A DNA stretch of 5,631 bases, taken from NCBI GenBank assembly GCA_040376605.1, contig JBEIQI010000209.1:1-5631 (forward strand). Reading direction: 5' to 3'. A program made the position numbers and the translations under genes. The notes under the pieces are model-generated. The model was not told the DNA's origin. It made no database searches and saw only the letters and a program-made list of their open reading frames with translations. Below, in pieces: positions 5,018 through 5,631 of the stretch. Source of the stretch: JANWKQ01 sp040376605 (GTDB lineage: Bacteria; Bacteroidota; Bacteroidia; CAIKAF01). How positions within the stretch are numbered: position 1 is the stretch's first letter; every line of letters starts with the position of its first letter.

Positions 5018-5631
5018 TTAAAAATCGAATTTATATCCAACCCCTTTTACGGTTTTAATATACTCGTCACCTAATTTTTCTCGGAGCTTTCTAACATGAA
5101 CATCAATCGTTCTGTCACCTACAACTACATCATCTCCCCAAACGGTTTTTAGTATTTCATCTCTTGTAAACACCTTACCAGGCTTAGATGCGAGCAAAGC
5201 TAATAATTCGAATTCTTTTTTAGGTAATTGAATATCCTGTCCATTGAGTTTGATTAAATAAGCTTCACGATCAATAGTAATTTCCCCCAAATGGATGGCA
5301 GAGCTGTTTTCGGAAGATTTTCCTGCATTACCGGTGGGATTATATCTTCTTAATAAGGCTTGCACTCTACTTATCAAAACTCTTGGTTTTATCGGCTTTG
5401 TGATATAGTCATCCGCACCAGCATCAAAACCTGCAATTTGCGAATAATCCTCTCCTCTGGCAGTTAAAAAGGTAATCACTACATCCTTTAAATCAGCAAT
5501 GGCCCTTAGCTCCCTGCAAGTCTCAATTCCATCCAAATCGGGCATCATTACGTCTAAAATGATGAGTTGAGGATGAACTTCTTTAGCAATTTCAACAGCC
5601 TTTTTTCCATTGGTGCTGGTGAAAACCTCAT
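5018..5631 (-). CDS. OmpR/PhoB-family response regulator, 5'-partial (203 codons visible)
   Basis: This DNA-binding regulator is phosphorylated by the kinase encoded downstream. The frame stays open to the window edge, so the ATG at 5548 is an internal Met (in VMMPD) and not the start. The visible residues begin EVFTSTNGKKAVEIAK. In visible numbering, the phosphoacceptor is D26 in LIILDVMMPDLDG, the switch Thr is T56 in FLTARGED, and the conserved Lys is K78 in DDYITKPIKP. A linker of about 15 residues leads to the winged-helix effector domain (about 113-203), with LPKKEFELLALLASKPGKVFTRDEIL, TIDVHVRKLREKLG and the closing TVKGVGYKF. Only the first roughly 25-30 residues, including the acidic Mg pocket, are missing. 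It is followed after 21 bases by the kinase gene; the promoter must lie outside the window. PhoB is the closest well-known relative, but target genes cannot be deduced here. Confidence 0.93.
   Translation of the reverse strand, partial: EVFTSTNGKKAVEIAKEVHPQLIILDVMMPDLDGIETCRELRAIADLKDVVITFLTARGEDYSQIAGFDAGADDYITKPIKPRVLISRVQALLRRYNPTGNAGKSSENSSAIHLGEITIDREAYLIKLNGQDIQLPKKEFELLALLASKPGKVFTRDEILKTVWGDDVVVGDRTIDVHVRKLREKLGDEYIKTVKGVGYKFDF

Noticed and set aside
5018..5548. Response regulator starting at the ATG at 5548
   Set aside because: That Met is inside the VMMPD motif next to the phosphoacceptor Asp. The frame continues upstream to the window edge with typical receiver sequence.

Overview
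The window reads as a chromosomal piece of an AT-rich Bacteroidota bacterium (Cytophagales- or Flavobacteriia-like). The evidence is the gene content (a DUF5777 beta-barrel protein, a YceI protein, a tRNA_anti-like OB-fold protein, and a PhoR/PhoB-like pair whose H-box is followed by PIFNIQGY), low GC with A/T-rich codons, weak Shine-Dalgarno signals, and promoter-like sequences of the Bacteroidota type (TTTG / TAnnTTTG). No tRNA, rRNA, CRISPR array or insertion sequence was seen.

Layout. (1) Positions 1-341, minus strand: the first 20 codons of a HAD-fold phosphatase-like gene, coupled by an ATGA overlap to a 94-residue cysteine-cluster protein. (2) Positions 342-750: no intact gene. It holds a stop-free but start-less plus-strand frame ending at 748 and several short, mutually shifted minus-strand frames, which fits gene remnants or a rearrangement junction. 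(3) Positions 751-3108, minus strand: a tight four-gene envelope operon. In transcription order it encodes a membrane-anchored OB-fold protein, a secreted YceI-family lipid-binding protein, a lipoprotein with one c-type heme motif, and a DUF5777 outer-membrane-type beta-barrel. Gaps are only 10-15 bases and a good promoter candidate lies at 3135-3166. (4) Positions 3273-3794, plus strand: dcd (dCTP deaminase), divergent from the envelope operon. (5) Positions 3926-5631, minus strand: a two-component system, with an OmpR/PhoB-type response regulator (5' end outside the window) followed by a two-TM histidine kinase. A GAAA-loop hairpin lies in the 21-base gap between them.

How they work together. 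The envelope operon is the most interesting unit. A quinone/isoprenoid-binding fold (YceI), a single-heme lipoprotein and a beta-barrel suggest an envelope redox or lipid-handling function, but this is inference. Dcd supplies dUMP/dUTP for dTTP synthesis and seems unrelated to its neighbours. The regulator and kinase form a self-contained phosphorelay. The left end has the look of phage-like or surface-polysaccharide accessory DNA joined to the core genome through a damaged stretch.
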